Part shown: positions 36,199 to 43,564 of the stretch, piece by piece
Layout: each line of letters starts with the position of its first letter
Numbering within the stretch: the stretch's first letter is position 1
Assembly: GCF_009695935.1 (NCBI RefSeq)
Contig: NZ_VUMY01000009.1
Span: 1 to 64,000 of the forward strand
Length of the DNA stretch: 64,000 nucleotides
Origin: Mobiluncus porci
Lineage (GTDB): Bacteria > Actinomycetota > Actinomycetes > Actinomycetales > Actinomycetaceae
Direction of reading: 5' to 3'
Notes under the pieces: generated by a model
Seen by the model: only the letters and a program-made list of their open reading frames with translations
Told to the model about the DNA's origin: nothing
Database searches by the model: none
Translations under genes and position numbers: made by a program

Positions 36199-37186
36199 AT
36201 GGATCAACCCACGATTTAATCGTCTTGTCGTTCACCAATATATGAACAATTCCAAGCCTTTCTAAATTTCCTATCAAATTCTTAATTAGTGACAGCTTTG
36301 ACTTCGTGAGCTGAACATCAGAGATCTTCTTCAACACCTCTAACAGTCGTCTATAGCCGTTGTCGTAGTCATCAAGATATGTAGTTTTTATTCCGTCAAA
36401 CGCATCGCTCTTCAAAATATCAAACTGATTTTCTCCGTCCTCATACACTTCACTGATGGATCTTTGAATACTCTCAGCACTCAGATATGCCTTTCGCTGG
36501 TCATAAAAATTTGTTTGATACTTCTTTGGCAACTTTGGGATATCGTCCATAGTGACCGAATCACGAGACAGTACATCGGCGTAGGCATCACAAAGTGCAG
36601 ATATATAGTCTGCCTCAAAATCATAAATCTGCGCGTCGCTTAGTTTGATTGGCAATTCAATAACGTCACCATCGATATAAAGTTTCCCGTTTTCGCAATA
36701 GATACGGTCTCCAGCCAGATTCTTAATGCTGGGCTTAGGATCATGGATGGTCAGATTAATATCGACATCATGCATTCCCTTGGAAAGTCCGTGAAAAATC
36801 TGATTCAGAATATCCTGAACAGCAGATCCAAGCTCATCTATTTCGACTGATATTCCACGACGCAGGAGGAATTGTTGCAAATGATCCTTGTCGGCATCGT
36901 AAAGATTATCGATTTCTTCAGCGAAGTCTTGCCCGTCATAGCGGCTGCAGATCAGGCCTGCACGGGCTTTTGAAATAAACTTCTTTCCTTCAAGAATCTG
37001 GTCAAGCATATTGATCGACATCCTGCTGGCGAGAGGATTGAACTCGTCGTTCTCAGCCATTTTTTCTTCTTCCTCGGTCATTGGATCGCGTAAAGTGTCT
37101 CCAACCAGTGCAATCACAAAATCGCCACCGCGACCGGTCGGATCCATGTATGTCTTGAGTTCGCCAGCAATCTCATGAAAAAACAC
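36188..37186 (-). CDS. Leading protein of a putative ABC-three-component system
   Basis: 332 residues from GTG 37186, with AAGGAGG upstream. No enzyme motif is recognised. Residues 1-60 are Gly/Asp rich (TYMDPTGRGGDFVIALVGD), the middle is acidic and helical, and the end carries LSLIKNLIGNLERLGIVHILV. The position, length and the partners next to it fit the C-terminal-domain protein of ABC-3C modules, but the domain itself could not be confirmed by eye. It is the first gene after the operon promoter and overlaps the next gene. Confidence 0.45.
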   Translation of the reverse strand: MFFHEIAGELKTYMDPTGRGGDFVIALVGDTLRDPMTEEEEKMAENDEFNPLASRMSINMLDQILEGKKFISKARAGLICSRYDGQDFAEEIDNLYDADKDHLQQFLLRRGISVEIDELGSAVQDILNQIFHGLSKGMHDVDINLTIHDPKPSIKNLAGDRIYCENGKLYIDGDVIELPIKLSDAQIYDFEADYISALCDAYADVLSRDSVTMDDIPKLPKKYQTNFYDQRKAYLSAESIQRSISEVYEDGENQFDILKSDAFDGIKTTYLDDYDNGYRRLLEVLKKISDVQLTKSKLSLIKNLIGNLERLGIVHILVNDKTIKSWVDPYAE

Positions 37187-37201
37187 TTCGCTATACCTCC
37201 T

Positions 37202-37220
37202 TTTGACCTCTCAGGTCAAA
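37202..37220 (-). promoter_or_regulatory. Perfect dyad next to the ribosome binding site of the defence operon
   Basis: TTTGACCT-CTC-AGGTCAAA is a perfect 8-bp dyad that abuts the AAGGAGG of the first operon gene (37196-37202 on the complementary strand). A protein bound here, or an RNA hairpin formed here, would directly affect translation or elongation. The XRE protein of the operon is a candidate ligand. Confidence 0.55.
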
Positions 37221-37270
37221 CCGCAGTCATCAGCAGTCATAACCGAAAAGACCAGATTTTGTACAATGAT

Positions 37271-37291
37271 GTCAGTCAGCAGATGACTGAC
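37271..37291. promoter_or_regulatory. Second dyad in the operon leader
   Basis: GTCAGTCA-GCAGA-TGACTGAC (8-bp perfect arms) lies about 10-30 bases downstream of the predicted transcription start of the minus-strand operon. It differs in sequence from the dyad at 37202. Confidence 0.5.
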
Positions 37292-37307
37292 AAAACTTGC
37301 TTTTACA

Positions 37308-37335
37308 TTATACCACAGATTTCGGCGAATTTCAA
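37308..37335 (-). promoter_or_regulatory. Sigma-70-type promoter of the defence operon
   Basis: On the minus strand TTGAAA (37335-37330) and TATAAT (37313-37308) are 16 bases apart, a near-consensus housekeeping promoter. It would give a leader of about 115 bases before GTG 37186. No other promoter of this quality was noticed within the ten-gene operon. Confidence 0.65.
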
Positions 37336-37617
37336 TTCTTTCCGAGCTTTCGCTGATATTTAATTTGTGAACGCAAAGAAACTTTTTAGTCTATTTTGCT
37401 GACTACCCTGAGCAAGGCATAAAAAGGCTCACCGCTATGAACGCTCACCCGGCATGCAGAGTGGTTCGAACGGTCATAGCAGTCACAAGTAAATAAACAC
37501 CAACCTACGAGCGTGGTTGGCAACTGAAACGGATTTATTTCCCGTTCCGGTCGGCCTTCCACGCTCTTTTCATGAGACCTCCGGTTCGGGAACCACACGA
37601 AAATCGGAGGTTTTATT
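37336..37617. other. Upstream region of the phage module
   Basis: No gene is supported here. A small hairpin (CCAACC-TACGAGCGT-GGTTGG) is present near 37500. The first phage gene has CGGAGG shortly before its start. The segment joins two oppositely transcribed blocks of different composition. Confidence 0.4.
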
Positions 37618-38130
37618 ATGCAAAACAATGACAATCAGAAGACCTATTTCATCTACGTTCGCAGCACCGGCGAGAAGGTGCCAGTCACCAAGACACAGCA
37701 CGACTCTTTTTATAAGGAAGCCGACCGTATCCGCCACAAGGAGCAGGATCACGGCAGGTGCATGTGTCCGTATCGCTTTATATGGAAGTGCGACGGCGAT
37801 TGCATCGGCTGTGAATACCACGCGGCAGGTGACACCACATCTTTGGATCAACCTCTCCCGGACGGCAACGGCACACTCGGCGATTATATCCCGGACAGCA
37901 ACAAACCGATGGATGAAGTCATAGCCGACCGTATGCTGTTGGAGCAGCTCTTTGCACGTCTGCGTGAACTCGACCCGGAGGCCGATACCATCATCCAGCT
38001 TTGGAGGGATCACCCGGAGGGTATCTCCGACCGTGCCATTGCAAGAGAGCTCGGTCGTCCGCAGAAGACCTTTGCTGACCAGATGAAGAAGTACCGCACC
38101 GATCTTCGTAGGATCAGCGGCGATAAGTAA
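37618..38130 (+). CDS. Phage-type sigma-factor-like protein
   Basis: 170 residues, preceded by CGGAGG. The N-terminal part has a Cys-rich patch (GRCMCPYRFIWKCDGDCIGCEYH), possibly metal binding. The C-terminal third matches sigma region 4 (ADRMLLEQLFARLRELDPEADTI, then ISDRAIARELGRPQKTFADQ). Such proteins are frequent at the left end of replication modules in Firmicutes prophages and are thought to control phage transcription. It is followed by a terminator. Confidence 0.72.
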   Translation: MQNNDNQKTYFIYVRSTGEKVPVTKTQHDSFYKEADRIRHKEQDHGRCMCPYRFIWKCDGDCIGCEYHAAGDTTSLDQPLPDGNGTLGDYIPDSNKPMDEVIADRMLLEQLFARLRELDPEADTIIQLWRDHPEGISDRAIARELGRPQKTFADQMKKYRTDLRRISGDK

Positions 38131-38155
38131 TATAAACACCACGAACCACATTCTT

Positions 38156-38200
38156 TCCGGCCATCATCTCTCTTTCGGATGGTGGTCGGAAAACTTTTTA
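38156..38200 (+). terminator. Intrinsic terminator after the sigma-like gene
   Basis: TCCGGCCATCATC (38156-38168) pairs with GATGGTGGTCGGA (38178-38190) with two wobble pairs and is followed by AAAACTTTTTA. It lies 25 bases after the stop codon. Confidence 0.75.
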
Positions 38201-38209
38201 TAAAATTCT

Positions 38210-38241
38210 CCGCTCAAATCGAAAGTTCATCTCCAGTGGAA
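38210..38241 (+). repeat. Phage leader repeat, copy 1
   Basis: CCGCTCAAATC, four variable bases and GTTCATCTCCAGTGGAA, exactly as at 42729-42760. It precedes a small gene (38284) by 43 bases. The downstream sequence can pair partly with it. Confidence 0.6.
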
Positions 38242-38283
38242 GGTGAAGGACAGAGAACAAAGCCTTCAGAAAGCGAGGTGAAC

Positions 38284-38493
38284 ATGATGTACCGCAGTTA
38301 TGCAGACACCGGCGGCAACGTGAACGAGGAGATAAAACTCCTGAATTCCATCAGTCACGTATCCGCCAGACTGGCAAGAAACCTCCGGGTACTTGCCGCA
38401 AGCCAATCCGAGGAAGGAGGAAAAGAACATGTCAAAGATGGCAGAAATGGCACAAACCATCGAAGAGCTCCGCACCGCTGCTGCTTCTATTAA
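38284..38493 (+). CDS. Small hypothetical phage protein
   Basis: 69 residues starting at ATG 38284 with GAGGTG upstream. The readable part is MMYRSYADTGGNVNEEIKLL followed by a helical basic segment (HVSARLARNLRVLAASQ). It overlaps the start of the next gene, so its last 20 residues may carry little information. Similar small genes precede the Rrp5-like gene in Firmicutes phages. Function unknown. Confidence 0.5.
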   Translation: MMYRSYADTGGNVNEEIKLLNSISHVSARLARNLRVLAASQSEEGGKEHVKDGRNGTNHRRAPHRCCFY

Positions 38494-38764
38494 TGCCGCA
38501 GCCGACTGGCTCTACCAGCATTTTTCCGGCGAAAACGATTCAAAGCAGCAGAATTTAAAATGTGCTGCTAAGAAGGAGAAACCCAAGCCAGAGATCAAGC
38601 TGGAGGATGTAAGAGCCGTCCTTGCCGAGAAGTCCCGTGCCGGTCATACCGCAGAGGTTCGCACCCTGCTCCAGAAGTACGGTGCCGCAAAGCTCTCAGC
38701 CGTAGACCCGGCAAATTATGAAGCCCTGTTGAAGGACGCGGAGGTAATCGGCAATGGCAGCTAA
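38429..38764 (+). CDS. Rrp5-like phage protein (rRNA biogenesis protein rrp5 of prophage annotation)
   Basis: 111 residues from ATG 38429, which has an AGGAGG site upstream. The C-terminal half (IKLEDVRAVLAEKSRAGHTAE, then VRTLLQKYGAAKLSAVDPA) is the segment that gives Firmicutes phage proteins the inherited name rrp5; a role in ribosome biogenesis is unlikely. The same stretch resembles the C-terminal part of phage recombination-associated proteins. It overlaps the DUF2800 gene by 11 bases. Confidence 0.65.
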   Translation: MSKMAEMAQTIEELRTAAASINAAADWLYQHFSGENDSKQQNLKCAAKKEKPKPEIKLEDVRAVLAEKSRAGHTAEVRTLLQKYGAAKLSAVDPANYEALLKDAEVIGNGS

Positions 38765-39893
38765 AGCACACGCGATCCTCTCCGCATCTTCATCCGATAG
38801 GTGGCTGCACTGCCCGCCATCAGCAAGGCTCTGCGAAACCTATGAGGATAAAGGAAGCGACTACGCTGCAGAAGGCACCGATGCACATGCGCTTGGCGAA
38901 TTCAAGATCAAGTCCGCTCTTGGACTTCCCGCAGAAGACCCGACCAAAAGCCTCAAATGGTATTCCGAAGAGATGGAGGACTGCGCCAGCGGCTATGCCG
39001 AATACGTTCTGGAGCAGGTCGAAGCCGCCAAGGAAACATGCAGCGACCCGGTCGTCCTGATCGAGCAGCGTGTGGACTTCTCCCGCTGGGTAGAACAGGG
39101 CTTCGGAACAGCCGACTGCATCATCATTGCAGACGGCACACTCAGGATCATCGATTACAAACACGGTCTCGGCGTTCTGGTCTCAGCAGATGAAAACCCG
39201 CAGATGCAGTGTTACGCGCTCGGCGCTTTGGAGCTTTTCGATGGCATCTACGACATCGATCAGGTTTCCATGACTATCTACCAGCCGAGACGGCAAAACA
39301 TCAGCACGTTCGAGATCAGCAAAGACGCGCTCTACCGCTGGGCAGACGAAGTATTGAAGCCCACCGCAGAATTGGCCTTCGCCGGAGATGGGAATTTCCT
39401 GTGTGGTGAATGGTGCGGCTTCTGCAAGGCCAAGAACGAGTGCCGAGCCAGAGCCGAAGCTAACCTGAAACTCGCACAGCATGATTTCAAGCTCCCGCCA
39501 CTGCTCACGGACACCGAGATCGAGGTTATCCTCGGCAAAGTGGATGAGCTGGTCAGCTGGGCATCCGACATCAAGGAATATGCCCTGCAGCAAGCTCTCT
39601 CCGGTAAGGAGTGGACTGGCTTCAAGCTCGTCGAAGGACGTGCCAACCGAAGATACAGCAATGAGGCCGCTGTCATTGAAACGGTCGAGAAAGCAGGCTT
39701 CGACCCGTATGAGAAAAAGCTGCTCGGCGTCACCGCCATGCAGAAGCTCCTCGGCAAGTCCCGCTTTGATGAACTCCTGACGGCTTATATCGAAAAGCCA
39801 CAGGGCAAACCCACACTTGTGCCGGATAGCGACAAGCGCCCGGCCATGAATACAGCAAAAAATGATTTTATGGAGGAAAACGACAATGAGTAA
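38754..39893 (+). CDS. DUF2800 protein, Cas4/RecB-like nuclease fold
   Basis: 379 residues. It begins HAILSASSSDRWLHCPPSAR, diagnostic of DUF2800. The nuclease core shows GTADCIIIADGTLRIIDYKHG, a PD-(D/E)xK-type Asp...Asp-x-Lys arrangement, and a Cys cluster (CGEWCGFCKAKNEC) that could hold an iron-sulfur cluster as in Cas4/AddB. It is probably a recombination exonuclease acting with the DUF2815 protein that follows with an overlapping ATG. Confidence 0.85.
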   Translation: MAAKAHAILSASSSDRWLHCPPSARLCETYEDKGSDYAAEGTDAHALGEFKIKSALGLPAEDPTKSLKWYSEEMEDCASGYAEYVLEQVEAAKETCSDPVVLIEQRVDFSRWVEQGFGTADCIIIADGTLRIIDYKHGLGVLVSADENPQMQCYALGALELFDGIYDIDQVSMTIYQPRRQNISTFEISKDALYRWADEVLKPTAELAFAGDGNFLCGEWCGFCKAKNECRARAEANLKLAQHDFKLPPLLTDTEIEVILGKVDELVSWASDIKEYALQQALSGKEWTGFKLVEGRANRRYSNEAAVIETVEKAGFDPYEKKLLGVTAMQKLLGKSRFDELLTAYIEKPQGKPTLVPDSDKRPAMNTAKNDFMEENDNE

Positions 39894-40458
39894 GAATGTA
39901 AAAATCAGCAATCCCATGAAGGTTATCACCGGTGTCGACACACGCTGGAGCTACGCGAACGTCTGGGAGCCGAAGTCCATCAACGGCGGCACTCCTAAGT
40001 ACAGCGTGAGTCTCATCATCCCGAAGTCCGACACCAAGACCATCGCCAAGATTCAGGCTGCTATCGAAGCTGCCTACAAGGAGGGAGAGGCCAAGCTCAA
40101 GGGCAACGGCAAGTCCGTACCGGCGCTCTCTGTTTTGAAGACTCCTCTGCGCGATGGCGATGCAGAACGTCCGGACGACGAGGCCTACAAGAACGCCTAC
40201 TTCGTCAACGCCAATGCAACCTCTGCACCCGGCATCGTGGACGCAGACCTTAATCCGATTCTCACCCGCTCCGAAGTGTACAGCGGCGTGTACGGCAGAG
40301 CCAGCATCACGTTTTATGCTTTCAACTCTTCCGGCAACAAGGGAATCGCCTGTGGGCTCAACAACCTGCAGAAGATCCGTGACGGTGAGCCTCTCGGCGG
40401 CAAGGCAAGCGCTGAGTCCGACTTTGCTACTGACGACGATGAAGATTTTCTCAACTAA
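39886..40458 (+). CDS. DUF2815 protein, putative single-strand DNA-binding protein
   Basis: 190 residues from ATG 39886 inside ATGAGTAA, overlapping the previous stop. MSKNVKISNPMKVITG, RWSYANVWEPKSINGG and KYSVSLIIPKSD are typical of DUF2815, which has an OB-like fold and takes the place of SSB in many Firmicutes phages. The acidic C-terminus (DFATDDDEDFLN) resembles SSB tails used to recruit partners. Confidence 0.85.
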   Translation: MSKNVKISNPMKVITGVDTRWSYANVWEPKSINGGTPKYSVSLIIPKSDTKTIAKIQAAIEAAYKEGEAKLKGNGKSVPALSVLKTPLRDGDAERPDDEAYKNAYFVNANATSAPGIVDADLNPILTRSEVYSGVYGRASITFYAFNSSGNKGIACGLNNLQKIRDGEPLGGKASAESDFATDDDEDFLN

Positions 40459-40476
40459 GGAAAGGAGCGCAAAACA

Positions 40477-40668
40477 ATGGAAAGCACAGTTATGATTTCA
40501 TCCCTTCTCTGCAACATCCTGATCGGATGCTTCTGCATCGTAGTGCTGTCTTGGGCAGTGGCCGCCATCCAGACGGTGATCAATGACTTCAAGCGTGAGA
40601 AGCGCGAGGAGAAAAAAGCCGCGCAGGACGACGAATACCATATCAAGCGTATGGAATCCCTGAAATAA
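40477..40668 (+). CDS. Small single-pass membrane protein
   Basis: 63 residues: a hydrophobic helix (SLLCNILIGCFCIVVLSWAV) near the N-terminus followed by a strongly charged tail (FKREKREEKKAAQDDEYH). It has AAAGGAG upstream. No known family is recognised; small membrane proteins at this position occur in related prophages. Confidence 0.55.
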   Translation: MESTVMISSLLCNILIGCFCIVVLSWAVAAIQTVINDFKREKREEKKAAQDDEYHIKRMESLK

Positions 40669-40682
40669 TCCAGTACCGGCAG

Positions 40683-40714
40683 GCGGCTTAGGAGCAATCT
40701 TAAGCCGCTTGTTT
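40683..40714 (+). terminator. Hairpin after the small membrane protein gene
   Basis: GCGGCTTA (40683-40690) pairs perfectly with TAAGCCGC (40701-40708), then TTGTTT follows. It may partly end transcription before the polymerase gene. Confidence 0.5.
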
Positions 40715-40732
40715 GAATTGAGGTGAAAATCT

Positions 40733-42721
40733 ATGCAAACACTCAGTATTGATATCGAAACCTACAGCGACGTGAACCTATCCAAGTGCGGCGTATATAA
40801 ATATGCCGAGTCACCGGATTTTGAGATACTGCTGTTCGGCTACAGCGCCGACGGCTCCGAGGTGACGGTCATCGACCTTGCACAGGGAGAGCGCCTGCCG
40901 CAGGAAATTATAGATGCTCTGACTGATGATACTGTCATCAAATGGGCTTTCAACGCAAATTTTGAACGGGTCTGCTTATCCCGATATCTCCGTGATCTTG
41001 GAGTAAGCCTTGATCCCTTCCATGATAAACACCCTCTCTCGACCGAATGCGCACGCTTCTTAAATCCCGAAAGCTGGCGCTGCTCTATGGTCTGGGCAGC
41101 CACAATGGGACTACCACTTTCTCTGGAAGGCGTCGGTGCCGTCCTCGGCCTTGAGAAGCAGAAGCTCACCGAAGGCAAGGAGCTTATCAAATACTTCTCC
41201 GTGCCCTGCGCTCCGACGAAAGCAAACGGCGGTCGCACAAGGAACCATCCTTTCCATGCGCCGGACAAGTGGGAGGCCTTCAAAAAATATAACATCCGCG
41301 ATGTTGAAACAGAGATCGGTATTAAGGATCGTCTTGCCAAGTTCCCTGTACCAGAGGAGGTCTGGGATGAATACCACATCGATCAGGAAATCAACGACCG
41401 TGGTGTCCGGCTCGATATGGATCTGGTAAAGGAAGCCATCGAAATGGACTCCCGCTCCCGGTCAGAACTGACTGCTGCCATGAAAGATATGACAGCACTT
41501 GATAATCCAAACTCCGTCCAGCAAATGAAACAGTGGCTCTCCGACAACGGGCTCGAAACTGACAGCCTTGGGAAGAAAGTCGTGGCAGAGCTTATCAAAA
41601 CCGCTCCGCCAGAACTTCAAACCGTTCTGGAGCTCCGACAGCAGCTTGCCAAATCCTCCGTCAAGAAATATCAGACGATGGAGCGTGCAGTCTGTGATGA
41701 CGGCAGGGCTCGCGGCATGTTTGCATTTTACGGAGCCAATCGTACCGGTCGCTGGGCAGGCAGGCTTATACAATTACAAAACCTCCCGCAAAATCATCTC
41801 CCGGATCTGGCTGACGCACGCGCACTTGTGAAATCCGGCGACTTTGATGCCGTGAAGCTCTTATATGAGGATGTCCCGGACACCCTCTCCCAACTGATCC
41901 GGACAGCATTCATCCCGAAAGACGGTATGCAGTTTTATGTTTCCGACTTCAGCGCCATCGAAGCAAGAGTCATCGCGTGGTATGCCGGTGAGACGTGGCG
42001 TCAAAAGGTCTTTGAAACCGGAGGTGACATCTACTGCGCCAGTGCCAGTCAGATGTTCCATGTTCCGGTTGAGAAACATGGCATTAACGGCCATCTGCGC
42101 CAAAAGGGCAAAATTGCGGAACTCGCGCTCGGCTATGGCGGCTCGGTCGGTGCCTTAAAGGCAATGGGCGCTATAGAGATGGGACTCTCCGAAGATGAGC
42201 TTCCTCCGCTGGTGGATGCATGGCGGCAGACAAATCCTAACATCGTAAAATTCTGGTGGGATGTCGACCGCGCTGTCATGGAGGCTGTGAAGTATAAACA
42301 CACAACCAGCAGCTACGGGCTTACTTTCTCCTGCCGCTCCGGGATGCTCTTTATTACGCTGCCCTCCGGACGGAACCTCGCCTATGTGAAGCCAAAGGTC
42401 GGTACGAATAAATTCGGAGGTGAGTGTATTACCTATGAGGGCATCGGCAGCACGAAAAAATGGGAACGGCTCGATTCATACGGGCCGAAATTCGTGGAAA
42501 ATATCGTGCAGGCAACCTCCCGCGATATTCTCTGCTATGCCATGAAGACGCTTCGCTGCTGCTCCATCGTCATGCATATCCACGACGAACTGGTCATCGA
42601 AGCAGACCCTCGCATGTCTCTTGACGTTCTCTGTGAACAGATGGGCAGGACTCCGCCGTGGGCAAAAGGCCTGAAGCTCCGCGCCGACGGTTATGTCACG
42701 CCCTTCTACAAAAAAGATTAA
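40733..42721 (+). CDS. Phage family A DNA polymerase
   Basis: 662 residues. The 3'-5' exonuclease domain opens with LSIDIETYSDV (Asp-x-Glu). The polymerase domain carries motif A as SDFSAIEARVIAWYAG (about 403), an O-helix region and motif C as IHDELVIEA (about 615). No 5' nuclease domain is present, as usual for phage T7-type polymerases. It replicates phage DNA with the primase-helicase downstream. Confidence 0.92.
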   Translation: MQTLSIDIETYSDVNLSKCGVYKYAESPDFEILLFGYSADGSEVTVIDLAQGERLPQEIIDALTDDTVIKWAFNANFERVCLSRYLRDLGVSLDPFHDKHPLSTECARFLNPESWRCSMVWAATMGLPLSLEGVGAVLGLEKQKLTEGKELIKYFSVPCAPTKANGGRTRNHPFHAPDKWEAFKKYNIRDVETEIGIKDRLAKFPVPEEVWDEYHIDQEINDRGVRLDMDLVKEAIEMDSRSRSELTAAMKDMTALDNPNSVQQMKQWLSDNGLETDSLGKKVVAELIKTAPPELQTVLELRQQLAKSSVKKYQTMERAVCDDGRARGMFAFYGANRTGRWAGRLIQLQNLPQNHLPDLADARALVKSGDFDAVKLLYEDVPDTLSQLIRTAFIPKDGMQFYVSDFSAIEARVIAWYAGETWRQKVFETGGDIYCASASQMFHVPVEKHGINGHLRQKGKIAELALGYGGSVGALKAMGAIEMGLSEDELPPLVDAWRQTNPNIVKFWWDVDRAVMEAVKYKHTTSSYGLTFSCRSGMLFITLPSGRNLAYVKPKVGTNKFGGECITYEGIGSTKKWERLDSYGPKFVENIVQATSRDILCYAMKTLRCCSIVMHIHDELVIEADPRMSLDVLCEQMGRTPPWAKGLKLRADGYVTPFYKKD

Positions 42722-42728
42722 AAATCGT

Positions 42729-42777
42729 CCGCTCAAATCAGGCGTTCATCTCCAGTGGAAATTGGAGGTGGACGCCT
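42729..42777 (+). repeat. Phage leader repeat, copy 2, with RNA hairpin
   Basis: CCGCTCAAATC and GTTCATCTCCAGTGGAA recur as at 38210. Here AGGCGTTCATCTCCA (42740-42754) pairs over 15 positions, two of them G-U, with 42763-42777 to form a strong hairpin. It precedes the next gene by 30 bases. Confidence 0.65.
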
Positions 42778-42807
42778 TTAAGTCTGCCCGGAAAGGAGGA
42801 CTTTTGA

Positions 42808-43230
42808 GTGAGCAACGATTATCGCAACAGCGAAGGCTATCCTGACCCAACTGCAGGTGAAGCACTATCCCGGATTGCTGCAAATGAAAAGCAGTCCCTT
42901 CGTGCTTTCCGGCCTATCGTCTACATCTGCTCTCCGTTTTCCGGAGATGTGGAGACAAACGTAGCCAACGCCAGACGCTACAGCCTCTATGCCGTGGACA
43001 AGGGATATATCCCTATCGCACCGCATCTGCTATTTCCGCAGTTCCTTGATGATGACAATCCGCAAGAACGTGAGCTTGGTCTTTTCTTCGGAAATGCCCT
43101 CATGAGCAAGTGCGCTGAGGTCTGGGTATTCGGCAGCCGCATCTCATCCGGTATGGAAGCAGAAATCAAACGCGCCAAGTGGAAAGGCTATCACTTGCGC
43201 TATTTCACAGAAGAATGTCAGGAGGTCTAA
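42808..43230 (+). CDS. DUF4406/DUF7768-type protein (nucleoside deoxyribosyltransferase fold)
   Basis: 140 residues from GTG 42808 (AAGGAGG upstream). VYICSPFSGDVETNVANARR and a GIxPIxPHLLFPQFLDD-like segment followed by WVFGSRISSGMEAEI are typical of phage proteins with the nucleoside 2-deoxyribosyltransferase-like fold. It may act in nucleotide metabolism or signal turnover; the exact substrate is unknown. Confidence 0.8.
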   Translation: MSNDYRNSEGYPDPTAGEALSRIAANEKQSLRAFRPIVYICSPFSGDVETNVANARRYSLYAVDKGYIPIAPHLLFPQFLDDDNPQERELGLFFGNALMSKCAEVWVFGSRISSGMEAEIKRAKWKGYHLRYFTEECQEV

Positions 43231-43234
43231 CGCT

Positions 43235-43564
43235 ATGTATGAAATTAAAGAAAATCGCAGAGAGCTTTTCGATGGCACTGAGATCACAACCTACACCCGC
43301 GATGTGGTAAGTGCCAATATCCTGCAGGTCGAAGCCGGGACGACCGGCTACAAAGGTGGCGACACCGGCCACGGCGGACGAACTTATTTCCGCATTTCCG
43401 ATGAAGCCAGCACAGATATCCATGTCAGGCCTTTTATGGACAGATTCGGCTGCAGCGGCTTTGAAGTTACCCTTGGCGGCGACTGCGAACTGGAAACCAT
43501 GATCCGCGCCTTGAAATTTATCACGAAGGTGCTGGAGGAAGAATCGGAGGAGGTGTACGACTGA
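43235..43564 (+). CDS. Hypothetical phage protein
   Basis: 109 residues with AGGAGG upstream and a stop overlapping the next ATG (TGATG). Features are a predicted beta-rich middle (GGRTYFRISDEASTDIHVRP) and an acidic helical end (KVLEEESEEVYD). I recognise no function; it is a regular companion of the primase gene in this type of phage. Confidence 0.6.
   Translation: MYEIKENRRELFDGTEITTYTRDVVSANILQVEAGTTGYKGGDTGHGGRTYFRISDEASTDIHVRPFMDRFGCSGFEVTLGGDCELETMIRALKFITKVLEEESEEVYD

Noticed and set aside
22743-37186. Assignment of the operon to DISARM or BREX
   Set aside because: No DUF1998 protein, PglZ, BrxC or PglX-type gene is present; the Mod/Res pair is of standard type III form.
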